64,000 bases of DNA from Achromobacter insolitus (GCF_002209555.1 NZ_NJIF01000004.1:124001-188000); one strand, 5' to 3'. Counted from the stretch's first letter, positions 17,003-25,524 are shown. Translations and numbers: made by a program. Notes: a model not told the origin generated them from the letters alone.

Positions 17003-18472
17003 TTATTCGTCCTTGCTGGATAGTTTGTCCGCCAGCGCCGCCGGAATCCAGAGGAACGCCAGGCCGATCAGGATCGGGACGAAGCCTCCGCTGAATATGG
17101 TGTCGATGTTCAGGAAGGCCAGCACGATCATGGCCGTCCAGGCGAACTTGCGATACCCGCCGCTCTGGGCGCTGCGCGGCATGGCCTTCTGTTTGGCGAG
17201 TTCGGGATCACCGAACCATTCGGCCAGCTGCGCCGGCGCCACGGGTCCGGCAGCCGACCAGCCCAATTCGGACTCGCTCAGTTCGCGGGTCAGCTTGAGA
17301 TTGCCGGCCTTGTAATCCGTGATCTTGGTGCTGTCGCCCACCTTGACGCGCCAGTTGAAGGCGCCCAGCGCCAGCTCCACGCGCGAGGTGTAGTCGTACA
17401 GTTTCTGGTAGAGCTTGGAACGCCAGCGCACGCTGCTGGCATTGTTATGGCTGGGCCAGGTATCGCATACCTGCACACGCTCCCAACCCTCGTCCGTTTC
17501 GACCAGCCAGATGAAGCCCTTCGCAGGGTTGAACAACAGGTATTCGATCCAGTCCGACGGCTCCTCGGGATCCGGATCGGCACATTTCATCAGACCGATG
17601 AGCGTGTAGGATGCCCCGTCGATCTTGGCCACCGCGCCCAGCGACAGCGTGGTCTTGATGGCCTTGACTTTGCGGGCCTTCTCGATGACTTCGGCCGTGG
17701 GCCCCGAGCAGTCGACCGTGGCGGAGCACGAAGGGCAGACCACCTGCGTGGCCATGGCGGCCACGAAGCTGATGGGCCCGCCGCAGTTCGGGCAGTCCAG
17801 CGCCTTGATCTGGCCGCGGAAACGGCCGGCGGTCTCTTCGACCTGCTCGTTGGTCCGCAGCGAGGCGGCCTGCATGGCGGCCAGGTCGAACGCCTTGCCG
17901 ATGTACAGCTCGGGCTCGGGCCCGTCGGAGAAGTCCAGTGTCAGGAAGGCATCCAGGCTGCGGTAATCCGCCACCTTGGCCAGCCAGCCGTCGCCCGGCA
18001 CGAACGGCAGCTCGCCCTCGGTGCCGCCCGCCTGGCAGGCCCGCACGTCGGCCGCCGTGAAGCGCTGCCCGTCCAGCTTCAGGTCATCCCCGGGCGCAAT
18101 GTCGTCGAACGCCGGCATGCCCTGCGTGGACTTGACCTTGCGCCGCCGGGTCACGGCGTACTGGCCCGACGCATCGGACAGCCAGCCGTCGGACCCGTCC
18201 TCGAACCACAGGTACCACTCGTTCCAGAAGCCGTCTTCGTAACGCAGCTGGATGCGGCCGATCACGTCGAACCGCTTGCCGTCATGGGTACCGGCCGCGC
18301 CCAGGCAGAGGGGCGAATAGTCTTCCAGGACTTCGGCGGCCTCGCCGATGCGCTTGACCGACTCGGCGTCCTTCAGCAAGGTGCTGCGGCAGGCGCCGCA
18401 GACCGCCATGACGGATGCCGCGGACGTGAACTTGACTGGGGCGCCGCACTGCGGACACAGAACCTGCTGCAT
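17003..18472 (-). CDS. DUF4178 protein with two zinc ribbons and C-terminal membrane helices
   Basis: The 489-residue product repeats one plan twice: a Cys4 zinc ribbon (CPQCGAPVKF with CGACRSTL near 5-30; CPNCGGPISF with CPSCSATV near 225-255), each followed by a beta-rich DUF4178-type module (residues about 40-200 and 270-420). Shared patterns are IGRIQLRYEDGFWNEWYLWF and LIGLMKCADPDPEEPSDWIE. Near the C-terminus lie two hydrophobic helices (WTAMIVLAFLNIDTIFSG, FVPILIGLAFLWIPAAL), so it is probably anchored with the ribbons in the cytoplasm. No catalytic residues are recognised. It follows the SPFH gene by 6 bp and precedes the small peptide and speD. Confidence 0.85.
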   Translation of the reverse strand: MQQVLCPQCGAPVKFTSAASVMAVCGACRSTLLKDAESVKRIGEAAEVLEDYSPLCLGAAGTHDGKRFDVIGRIQLRYEDGFWNEWYLWFEDGSDGWLSDASGQYAVTRRRKVKSTQGMPAFDDIAPGDDLKLDGQRFTAADVRACQAGGTEGELPFVPGDGWLAKVADYRSLDAFLTLDFSDGPEPELYIGKAFDLAAMQAASLRTNEQVEETAGRFRGQIKALDCPNCGGPISFVAAMATQVVCPSCSATVDCSGPTAEVIEKARKVKAIKTTLSLGAVAKIDGASYTLIGLMKCADPDPEEPSDWIEYLLFNPAKGFIWLVETDEGWERVQVCDTWPSHNNASSVRWRSKLYQKLYDYTSRVELALGAFNWRVKVGDSTKITDYKAGNLKLTRELSESELGWSAAGPVAPAQLAEWFGDPELAKQKAMPRSAQSGGYRKFAWTAMIVLAFLNIDTIFSGGFVPILIGLAFLWIPAALADKLSSKDE

Positions 18473-18478
18473 GGAGCC

Positions 18479-19513
18479 TTAGCTGGTGAGTTTCTTCAGC
18501 ACTTCGGCCTTGGCCGAATCGTAGTCCGCGGCCGTGATCAGGCCCTTGTCCAGCAGGTCCTTGAGCTGCTGCAGCCGCTGCACCGGATCGCCGCCCGCGG
18601 CGGCGGGGGCCGCTTGCGCGGGCTGTTGCGTGCCCTGGGGCTGTGCCTGCCCTTGCGCGCCGGCCAAACCCGCGGCCATGGTCTGGCCCAGCGCCGCGCC
18701 GGCCGCCAGGCCCGCGCCGATGCCGGCGATGCCCCCCTCGTTCTGCGCCGCCATCGGTATCGCGGTGGCGGTCTGGTACTGGGTGAACTTGCCCAGGTCG
18801 CCCGCCATGCCCATCGAGATACGCGTGTCCAGCGCCTTCTGCAGCTCTTCGGGCAGGGAAACATTCTCGACCGTGAAGTTGTCCAGCTTGACGCCATAGC
18901 GGTCGAATACCGGCGCCAGTTGCTCGGCGATGCTCTGCGACATCAGCCCCTGATTGCCGGCCATGTCCAGGAACGGCACCTTGGAGCCGCCCAACGCCGT
19001 CGTCATCGCGGCGACCACCATGTTGCGCAGTTGCGCCTCCAGGTCGTCGACGGTGTATTCGTCCCGCGTGCCGCTGACCTCGCGGTAAAACTTGGCGGGA
19101 TCGGAGATTTGATAGGAATACACGCCGAAGGCGCGCAGGCGCACCATGCCGAATTCGCTGTCCCGCAGCGTTACCGGCTGAGCCGTGCCCCAGCGCCGGC
19201 CCAGCTGCAGGCGCGTGCTGAAGAAGATGACGTCCGACTTGAAGGGGGACTCGAAGAGCTTGTCCCAGTTCTTCAGATAGGTCAGGATCGGCAGCGTCTG
19301 CGTGGTCAGCTTGTACATGCCGGGGCCGAACACATCGGCCACCTTGCCTTCGTTGACGAACACCGCCATCTGCGATTCACGCACGGTCAGGCTGGCACCG
19401 TACTGGATTTCAAAATCCTGCATGGGATGGCGCCAGGCGAGCACGCCATCGCGGTCCTCGTTCCATTGCAGGATGTCGATGAACTGCTTGCGGATGAATG
19501 AACCGAGACTCAT
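18479..19513 (-). CDS. SPFH/band-7-like protein with C-terminal SHOCT domain
   Basis: The 344-residue protein belongs to the YdjI/virion-core-like branch of the SPFH superfamily. The SPFH region covers about 30-230 (MAVFVNEGKVADVFGPGMYK, TVENVSLPEELQKALDTRIS). A Gly/Ala/Gln-rich linker follows (GAGLAAGAALGQTMAAGLAG and a PAQAAPAAAGG stretch). The last 30 residues form a SHOCT module, QLKDLLDKGLITAADYDSAK, a short helical hairpin often linked to membrane-associated oligomers. There is no clear transmembrane helix. AGGAGG precedes the ATG at 19513. SPFH proteins generally scaffold membrane microdomains, which fits its membrane-protein neighbours; no enzymatic role is implied. Confidence 0.87.
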   Translation of the reverse strand: MSLGSFIRKQFIDILQWNEDRDGVLAWRHPMQDFEIQYGASLTVRESQMAVFVNEGKVADVFGPGMYKLTTQTLPILTYLKNWDKLFESPFKSDVIFFSTRLQLGRRWGTAQPVTLRDSEFGMVRLRAFGVYSYQISDPAKFYREVSGTRDEYTVDDLEAQLRNMVVAAMTTALGGSKVPFLDMAGNQGLMSQSIAEQLAPVFDRYGVKLDNFTVENVSLPEELQKALDTRISMGMAGDLGKFTQYQTATAIPMAAQNEGGIAGIGAGLAAGAALGQTMAAGLAGAQGQAQPQGTQQPAQAAPAAAGGDPVQRLQQLKDLLDKGLITAADYDSAKAEVLKKLTS

Positions 19514-19555
19514 GAGAAGTCCTCCTGTCAGATCGGGTTCGGCGCGCCGCCGGGG

Positions 19556-19954
19556 TCAGGTCAGGCAGGCCGCGTTGACAATGCCGGCGGCGATCGAAAT
19601 CGAGCCGATCAGTCCGCCCATGGCGATGTTGTTTTCTTCGATGGCCTCGTTCATGCCGCGCACGGCCTGGGACACGCCCACGTACACAACGATCTGGACC
19701 ACCATGGCGGCCAGGCCCCACAGCAGGAACATGGCGTAGCTGGCGTGTATGGCAATGCTGGAACACAGGGTAAAGCTGAAGCCCACCAGGGCGCCGCCAT
19801 AGGACAGCACGGCGGCGATGTTGCCTTCCCGGATCAGCTCGAATTCCTTGTAGCGCGTGACCGCGGTATAGACCAAGGTGAAGATCCCCAGCATGACGAG
19901 CGCCGAGGCGATATAGATCAGATAGGTCACCGCCGGATGCATTGATTCTCCCAT
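19556..19954 (-). CDS. DUF350 (YjfL-like) integral membrane protein
   Basis: The 132-residue product has four hydrophobic helices: YLIYIASALVMLGIFTLVYT, VLSYGGALVGFSFTLCSSIA, FLLWGLAAMVVQIVVYVG, and GGLIGSISIAAGIVNAACLT. This matches DUF350 (E. coli YjfL type). In E. coli, yjfL lies next to a glutathionylspermidine-synthase-like ligase gene, so the family has a known genomic link to polyamine chemistry. Both the ATG at 19954 (GGGAGG upstream) and the one at 19942 (GGGAG upstream) are plausible starts. It heads the minus-strand half of the island and faces the membrane spermidine-synthase-like gene across 77 bp. Confidence 0.88.
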   Translation of the reverse strand: MGESMHPAVTYLIYIASALVMLGIFTLVYTAVTRYKEFELIREGNIAAVLSYGGALVGFSFTLCSSIAIHASYAMFLLWGLAAMVVQIVVYVGVSQAVRGMNEAIEENNIAMGGLIGSISIAAGIVNAACLT

Positions 19955-19973
19955 TGCCAGCCTCCCAATTGCG

Positions 19974-20010
19974 CGCAGTATATACGGCGCGTTCGATATA
20001 CTGCGAACGC
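19974..20010. promoter_or_regulatory. mirror-symmetric divergent promoter/operator of the polyamine-like island
   Basis: A perfect 10-bp inverted repeat, CGCAGTATAT (19974-19983) and ATATACTGCG (19996-20005), flanks a 12-bp spacer. Each arm contains a TATACT -10 box pointing outwards: plus strand 19997-20002 and minus strand 19982-19977. A second perfect inverted repeat, GCGTTCG-N8-CGAACGC (19989-20010), is nested over the right arm. The start codons lie 30 and 35 bp beyond the boxes. No good -35 is present on either side, so an activator may be needed. One protein bound here could control both halves together. Confidence 0.6.
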
Positions 20011-20031
20011 ATTTTTCGTGTCGGACACCTC

Positions 20032-21543
20032 ATGCGCGACCGCGTTCTCATCCTTTCGGTATTGATCGTCGCCTCCTGCGGTTTGGGCTATGAGCTCATC
20101 AGCAGCGCGCTGGCCAGCTATTTGCTGGGGGATTCGATACTGCAGTTCTCTTCCGTCATCGGCTGCTATCTGTTCGCCATGGGCATAGGCTCGTGGTTGT
20201 CAAAATATGTAAGAGACGAAGACGTTTTGAATCGGTTCATCGACGTCGAGCTCCTGGTCGCCTTGCTGGGCGGCGTCTCCGCGGCGGTGTTGTTCCTTGT
20301 GTTCGCGTGGTTGTCGGCTCCGTTTCGCGCCGCCCTGTATGTCGGGGTCTTCATCATCGGCCTGATGGTCGGCATGGAGATCCCGCTGGTGATGCGGGTA
20401 TTCAATCAGCGCAAGACCGAGTTCCGTGAAATCGTCAGCCGCGTGCTGACCTTCGACTACCTGGGCGCGCTGGCCGTGTCGCTCGTGTTTCCCCTGCTGC
20501 TTGCGCCCAAGCTCGGGCTGCTGCGCACCAGCTTCCTGTTCGGCATCCTCAACGCCAGCGTCGCGCTATGGACGACCTGGCTGTTCCGCGCCGAGGTCAG
20601 CCGGCCCGGCGAAAAAGCCGTGCGCGCCAGCGTGGTGATCGGGCTGCTGGGGATGGGCTTCATCTACTCGGGAAGCATGACGGCGTGGGCCGAAAAAGGC
20701 CTGTACGGTGATGACGTCGTGCATGCGGAAACCACACAGTACCAACGCCTGGTGGTCACGCGCTGGCACGATGATCTGCGCCTGTACATCAACGGGAACC
20801 TGCAGTTCTCGTCACGCGACGAACACCGTTATCACGAAGCCCTGGTGCATCCGGGCCTGCAAGCCCTGCCCTGGGCGCGCAACGTGCTGGTGTTGGGCGG
20901 CGGCGACGGCCTGGCCGTGCGCGAAATCCTCAAATACAAGAATATCGAGCATGTCACGCTGGTGGATCTGGACCCCGCCATGACGGGGCTGTTCTCGCGC
21001 TCCGCCCCCTTGGTCGCGCTGAACCAGGGATCCCTGAAGGATCCCCGGGTCAAGGTCGTCAACGACGACGCCGGACGCTGGCTGGAGACCCATGCCGAGG
21101 TCTATGACTACATCGTGGTGGATTTTCCCGATCCATCCAACTTCGGCCTGGGCCGCCTTTACTCGGTGCCGGTCTATCACCTGATGGCGCGCCACCTGGC
21201 CGAAAACGGCTACATGGTGGTGCAATCCACCTCGCCTTATTTTGCGCCGCGCTCATTCTGGAGCGTGGACGCTACGCTCAAAGAAGCCGGCCTGAATACC
21301 TGGCCGTACCACACGTACGTGCCTTCGTTCGGCGACTGGGGCTTCATCCTGGCCGGCAAGCGCCGCGACTATGAACTGCCTGCCAGGATCACCGTGCCCA
21401 CGCGATACCTGGATCCAGTCACCACGCGCGAACTGTTCCATTTCCCGGCCGACATGCCCGCGCTGGCAATGCCTCCGAACCGCTTGAACGAGCAATCGCT
21501 CGTGCGCTATTTCGACGAGGACTGGCGCAAGGTCATCCGTTGA
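20032..21543 (+). CDS. membrane-anchored spermidine-synthase-like aminopropyltransferase
   Basis: The 503-residue protein joins an N-terminal membrane domain (about seven hydrophobic helices within residues 5-220) to a spermidine-synthase fold (about 225-470). Synthase landmarks are kept: LYINGNLQFSSRDEHRYHEA with the DExxYHE substrate segment, the nucleotide loop LVLGGGDGLAVREILKYKN, the acidic residues in VTLVDLDPAMTGLF, and the catalytic-type Asp pair in VVDFPDPSN. It is therefore likely to be an active aminopropyltransferase, although the acceptor is unknown. I chose the ATG at 20032, just before the first helix. Its TGA overlaps the next ATG by one base (TGATG), coupling it to the exported amine oxidase. 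Confidence 0.85.
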   Translation: MRDRVLILSVLIVASCGLGYELISSALASYLLGDSILQFSSVIGCYLFAMGIGSWLSKYVRDEDVLNRFIDVELLVALLGGVSAAVLFLVFAWLSAPFRAALYVGVFIIGLMVGMEIPLVMRVFNQRKTEFREIVSRVLTFDYLGALAVSLVFPLLLAPKLGLLRTSFLFGILNASVALWTTWLFRAEVSRPGEKAVRASVVIGLLGMGFIYSGSMTAWAEKGLYGDDVVHAETTQYQRLVVTRWHDDLRLYINGNLQFSSRDEHRYHEALVHPGLQALPWARNVLVLGGGDGLAVREILKYKNIEHVTLVDLDPAMTGLFSRSAPLVALNQGSLKDPRVKVVNDDAGRWLETHAEVYDYIVVDFPDPSNFGLGRLYSVPVYHLMARHLAENGYMVVQSTSPYFAPRSFWSVDATLKEAGLNTWPYHTYVPSFGDWGFILAGKRRDYELPARITVPTRYLDPVTTRELFHFPADMPALAMPPNRLNEQSLVRYFDEDWRKVIR

Positions 21544-23180
21544 TGCGGCGCCGCAGCTTCCTCTTGGGCGCGGCCACGGCCGCGGTCGCCGGCACCGCCG
21601 GATACTACCGGTCACGCATCGTCGAGACCACGCCGGAAGTCCATTACCCCGGCATGCGGGCAGGCCACGCCCTGCGCGACGGCGCGTCCTGGCCGCAGCC
21701 CTCGGCCAGCTACAAGCATGAGATCGTGATACTGGGCTCGGGCGTGGCCGGCCTGTCCTGCGCCTGGAAACTGGCGCGCGAAGGCCATACGGACTTTCTG
21801 GTGGTCCAGGGCCCGGAACTCGCAGGCAATGCCGCCGCGGGTCAACGCGACGGCCTGGACTATCCCCTGGGCGCGCACTATCTGCCGTTGCCTTCGCTGG
21901 CGTCTACGCATGTGCGTGAAATGCTGGCCGACTTCGGCATCATCGAGCGCGGCGCAAACGAGGCCCGTCCTTACTACGACGAGTCCGCGCTGGCGCACTC
22001 CCCCCAGGAACGCCTGCTGCGCGGCGGGCAATGGGAGGAAAACCTGCTGCCCATGAGCGGACTGCCCGAAGAAGACCTGGCCCAGCACCGCAAGTTTCTT
22101 GCGTTGGTCGGGCGCCTGCACACGCAGACCGGCAGTGACGGCCGCAAGGTCTTCTGCATTCCGCTCACGCTTTCGTCGCGGGACCCGGCCTGGCGCGCAC
22201 TGGATGCCATCACGTTCAAGCAATGGCTGGAACGCGAGGGCTACACCTCGCCCGCCCTGCACTGGTACTTGAACTACTGCTGCCGCGACGACTATGGCGC
22301 GCAGTACGACGTGGTCTCGGCCTGGGCCGGCCTGCACTACTTCGCCAGCCGCGACGGCCACGCCGCCAACGCAGGCGAAGGCGCCGTGCTGACCTGGCCA
22401 AGCGGCCTGTCCACGCTGCTGCAGCGCATGCGCGAGGCCATCACGAGCAAGCTCGGACATGCCAACTGGCTGGCCCCCGGCACCGTAGTGCGTTTGCAGG
22501 AGACGCCGGCCGGACCGCTGGTCACCTGCCTGGCCCTATCCGCCGAACCCGCCGCCTATACGGTGCAGGCGCGCCGCGCCGTGTGCGCGATGCCCCTGTT
22601 CGTCGCCCAGCGCATCCTGCCCGACATCCGCGGCTATGGCTACGATCCGGCGGTGCACGCGCCGCCGCACGCGCCCTGGATGGTGTCGAACTTCGTGATG
22701 GACGGCTACCCCGCCGAAGCGCCGGGAGAACCGCTGTCCTGGGACAACGTGGTCTACCAGGGAAAGGCGCTGGGCTATGTCGTCTCCACCCATCAGTTGC
22801 TGCGCGTGGCGCGCTCCCCGCGCAGCGTCTTCACGGCCTACCATGCGCTCAGCGGACAGGCGCCCCAGGCTGCGCGCGAGTGGCTCGCTCGCGCCAGTCC
22901 GCAGGAGTTGCGGACCGAAGCCGCATCCGACCTGGTCGCCGCCTATGGCGAGGAATTCTGGCGCCACGCGCGCCAGCTGGAAATCACGGTGCGCGGCCAC
23001 GCCATGGCGTCGCCACTATGCGGCTATCTGTCCAATCCCGGCTTGACGGCCCTGCGCGACGTGGACGGCCCGGTGCTGTTCGCGCACGCCGACCTCTCCG
23101 GTTACTCCGTGTTCGAGGAAGCCTCGTGGTGGGGCGTGGTCGCGGCCGGCCGGATACTGGGCCAGAAGCCCCCGGCCTGA
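21543..23180 (+). CDS. Tat-exported FAD-dependent amine oxidase-like oxidoreductase
   Basis: The 545-residue protein starts MRRRSFLLGAATAAVAGTAG, a twin-arginine signal, so it should be folded with its cofactor and exported to the periplasm. The FAD-binding Rossmann motif is EIVILGSGVAGLSCAWKLA (about 60-78), and the C-terminal FAD segment is GPVLFAHADLSGYSVFEEAS near 510. The middle (LDYPLGAHYLPLP, WYLNYCCRDDYGA, GWAGLHYF-type aromatic residues) resembles flavin amine oxidases. A polyamine or modified polyamine is the natural guess for a substrate given its neighbours. Its ATG is coupled to the upstream synthase-like gene by TGATG. The activity itself is inferred. Confidence 0.8.
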   Translation: MRRRSFLLGAATAAVAGTAGYYRSRIVETTPEVHYPGMRAGHALRDGASWPQPSASYKHEIVILGSGVAGLSCAWKLAREGHTDFLVVQGPELAGNAAAGQRDGLDYPLGAHYLPLPSLASTHVREMLADFGIIERGANEARPYYDESALAHSPQERLLRGGQWEENLLPMSGLPEEDLAQHRKFLALVGRLHTQTGSDGRKVFCIPLTLSSRDPAWRALDAITFKQWLEREGYTSPALHWYLNYCCRDDYGAQYDVVSAWAGLHYFASRDGHAANAGEGAVLTWPSGLSTLLQRMREAITSKLGHANWLAPGTVVRLQETPAGPLVTCLALSAEPAAYTVQARRAVCAMPLFVAQRILPDIRGYGYDPAVHAPPHAPWMVSNFVMDGYPAEAPGEPLSWDNVVYQGKALGYVVSTHQLLRVARSPRSVFTAYHALSGQAPQAAREWLARASPQELRTEAASDLVAAYGEEFWRHARQLEITVRGHAMASPLCGYLSNPGLTALRDVDGPVLFAHADLSGYSVFEEASWWGVVAAGRILGQKPPA

Positions 23181-23264
23181 GATCCGCGCCCGGCAGCCCT
23201 GCAATACAATCCGGCGAGCCAGCCGGCATCACGGCTCATCCAGACCGGACTCAGATAAAAACAC

Positions 23265-24509
23265 ATGGGAAATCAAGTCATTGTCCTTGGCGCGGGCATC
23301 GTGGGCGTTTGCTGCGCGCTGGAATTGCAACGCAGAGGCATGTCGGTCACGCTGGTCGACCGGCAGGATCCAGGCCTGGAAACTTCGCTCGGCAACGCGG
23401 GCGTGATAGCCCGCAGTTCGCTGATGCCGTTCAACCATCCGGGCCTGTGGGCCCAGTTGCCCCGGCTGCTGAAGAACGACACCGTGCAGTTCCGCTACAA
23501 GCTGAACTACCTGGCGCGCAACCTCGGCTGGGCAGCGCGCTTCCTGCTCAGCGCCCGGCCCTCGGTGTTCAGGCAAACCGTGGAGGCGTTGGACGGACTG
23601 ATCCGGCTGTCCGCGCCCGAGCATCTGCGGCTGTTGGATGCAGCCGGCGCCGCGCACCGGCTGCGCGATACAGGCTGGATATTCCTCTACCGCTCCGAAC
23701 AAGGCTGGAACAGCGGCGAACTGTCCCGCAAGACCTTTGCCCGGTACCAGGTGCCGACCCAGGTGCTTGCCCCCGCGGAGCTGGCGGAACTCGAACCCGC
23801 CCTCGCGCCGATCTTTCACCGCGCCCTGTGGATCCAGGGCTCGTACTCCGTCGACGATCCCCACGAAGTCGTCGCCGCCTACGCTGCCCTGTTCCGCCGC
23901 TCGGGCGGCGCGTTCAAGCGCATGACCGCAAGCGCCATCCGCCGTGACGGCCAACGCTGGATCGTGCAGGGCACGCAAGCATCCGAATCGTTGGAAGCGG
24001 ACAGGCTGGTGGTGGCGCTGGGCCCGTGGTCGAAAGCCTTGCTGAAAACAACGGGCATCGACCTGCCCATGGCCTTCGAACGCGGATATCACATGCATTA
24101 CAGCGGCGTGGAAGGCGCCAGCCTGGCGCGCCCGGTCTATGACACCGGCGGCGGCTACGTGCTGTCTCCCATGGCGCGAGGACTGCGCCTGACCACTGGC
24201 GTAGAGCTGGACGCTTGCGAGGCGCCCGCCCGTCCGTTGCAGCTGGAGTTGGCCGAAGCGCGCGCCCGCGAGGCTTTCCCCTTGGATCGGCGGCTGGATC
24301 CCGAGGCGTGGCTGGGACGGCGTCCCACGCTGCCCGACAGCCGCCCGATGATAGGCGAGGCGCCGCGCCACCCTGGCCTGTGGCTGGCGTTGGGCCATCA
24401 GCATATCGGGTTCAGCACCGCGCCCGGCACGGCAAGGGTGCTGGGTGAACTCATGTGCGACGGCGCGGCTGCGCGGCACGAGGCGTTCCGCCCCGGCCGC
24501 TACCTTTGA
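23265..24509 (+). CDS. FAD-dependent D-amino-acid dehydrogenase-like oxidoreductase (DadA family)
   Basis: The 414-residue protein is a DAO-fold flavoenzyme. It opens with QVIVLGAGIVGVCCALELQR (FAD dinucleotide motif, about 4-23) followed by DRQDPGLETSLGNAGVIARS, the sequence typical of DadA-like dehydrogenases. RPMIGEAPRHPGLWLALGHQ and HIGFSTAPGTARVLGELM near the C-terminus are the expected FAD-closing segment. No signal peptide is seen. It lies 84 bp beyond the amine oxidase; TACAAT in that gap could be a -10 for an independent promoter, so membership of the polyamine-like operon is uncertain. The substrate could be a D-amino acid or another amine. Confidence 0.82.
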   Translation: MGNQVIVLGAGIVGVCCALELQRRGMSVTLVDRQDPGLETSLGNAGVIARSSLMPFNHPGLWAQLPRLLKNDTVQFRYKLNYLARNLGWAARFLLSARPSVFRQTVEALDGLIRLSAPEHLRLLDAAGAAHRLRDTGWIFLYRSEQGWNSGELSRKTFARYQVPTQVLAPAELAELEPALAPIFHRALWIQGSYSVDDPHEVVAAYAALFRRSGGAFKRMTASAIRRDGQRWIVQGTQASESLEADRLVVALGPWSKALLKTTGIDLPMAFERGYHMHYSGVEGASLARPVYDTGGGYVLSPMARGLRLTTGVELDACEAPARPLQLELAEARAREAFPLDRRLDPEAWLGRRPTLPDSRPMIGEAPRHPGLWLALGHQHIGFSTAPGTARVLGELMCDGAAARHEAFRPGRYL

Positions 24510-24554
24510 CGCGTCGGGCGGCCGAACCCGGCGTCCGCCGCCCGTTGCCGCCGT

Positions 24555-25349
24555 TCAGCCCAGCAGCAAAGCGTCGTCCGAAAGTTTCTCGCCGCGCACG
24601 CGTTCAAACATGGCGAGCAGGTCCGGCACGTCCATGCCGCGGCGTTCATCGCCGGACACGTCCAGCACCACCTGCCCCTGGTGCAGCATCACGGTGCGAT
24701 CGCCCACATCCAACGCCTGCCGCATGCTGTGCGTCACCATCATCGTGGTCAGCTGGCTTTCAGCGACGATGCGCGCGGTCAGTTGCAGCACGAAGTCCGC
24801 CGTGCGCGGGTCCAGCGCCGCGGTGTGCTCGTCCAGCAGCAGGATGCGCGAAGGCTGCAAGGCCGCCATCAGCAGGCTGACCGCCTGGCGCTGGCCGCCC
24901 GACAACAGGCCGATACGGTCGGTGAGACGATTCTCCAGCCCGAGTCCCAGCGTGGCCAGGCGTTCGCGGAAGCCATCGCGCATCGACGCCTTTACCGCGC
25001 GGCTGTAACCGCGGCGCGCGCCGCGCATCTGCGCCAGCGCCATGTTCTCTTCGATGGTGAGGTCTTCGCAGGTGCCGGCCATGGGGTCCTGGAACACGCG
25101 CGCCACACGGCCCGCGCGCGCCCACACCGGCTGGCGCGTGACGTCCACGCCATTGATGTCGATGCGGCCGGAATCGACAGGCAGGTCGCCGGACACCGCG
25201 TTCAGGAACGTGGACTTGCCCGCGCCGTTGGAGCCGATGACGGTCACGAACTGGCCCGAAGGGATCTCCAGGGACAAGCCGCGCAGGGCGCGGGTCTCGA
25301 TGGGCGTACCCGCGTTGAACGTAATCTTGAGATCTTTTGCGGACAACAT
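24555..25349 (-). CDS. ABC transporter ATP-binding protein (TrpZ/BMP-associated type)
   Basis: The 264-residue ATPase shows Walker A IGSNGAGKSTFLNAVSG (about 38-54), ABC signature LSGGQRQAVSLLMAAL, Walker B RILLLDEHTAALDPRTADF, and the switch histidine in MVTHSMRQALDVG. The signature and the DEHTAALDP variant are typical of the ATPase that serves TrpXYZ-like importers. I chose the ATG at 25349, just before SAKDLKITFNAG, over an earlier start at 25379. It follows the permease after a 175-bp gap that contains a GC-rich repeat. The transported solute is unknown. Confidence 0.88.
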   Translation of the reverse strand: MLSAKDLKITFNAGTPIETRALRGLSLEIPSGQFVTVIGSNGAGKSTFLNAVSGDLPVDSGRIDINGVDVTRQPVWARAGRVARVFQDPMAGTCEDLTIEENMALAQMRGARRGYSRAVKASMRDGFRERLATLGLGLENRLTDRIGLLSGGQRQAVSLLMAALQPSRILLLDEHTAALDPRTADFVLQLTARIVAESQLTTMMVTHSMRQALDVGDRTVMLHQGQVVLDVSGDERRGMDVPDLLAMFERVRGEKLSDDALLLG

Positions 25350-25407
25350 ATTCAGCACTCCATTGCACAATCGCAGCACACAGGCTGCATGAACTCCATG
25401 CAGTCCG

Positions 25408-25520
25408 ATCGGGGCCGCCGCGAAGCCGGCTTTGCCGGTCCGCGCACGGCGCCACCTTGAGGGGGGCCCGCCTGAGGGGGGCCCGCCTGAGGGGAAAGCG
25501 CGGCAGGCGCTTCGGGGGTC
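25408..25520. repeat. GC-rich intergenic repeat, copy B, with internal 15-bp tandem duplication
   Basis: This segment between the permease stop and the ATPase start resembles copy A (333-410) in inverted orientation, sharing the CCCCCGAAGCGCC, GCGCTT and GCGGACCGGC blocks. It also contains a 15-bp unit GAGGGGGGCCCGCCT repeated exactly at 25457-25471 and 25472-25486, with a partial third unit. The element sits inside what should be one operon, so it could reduce ATPase expression relative to the permease. No gene is supported inside it. Confidence 0.6.
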
Positions 25521-25524
25521 GGCC

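Noticed and set aside
19989..20010. LexA/SOS box in GTTCG-N8-CGAAC
   Set aside because: Proteobacterial LexA uses CTG-N10-CAG, and the Gram-positive type has CGAAC first, so the orientation and spacing do not fit. Kept only as part of the divergent operator.
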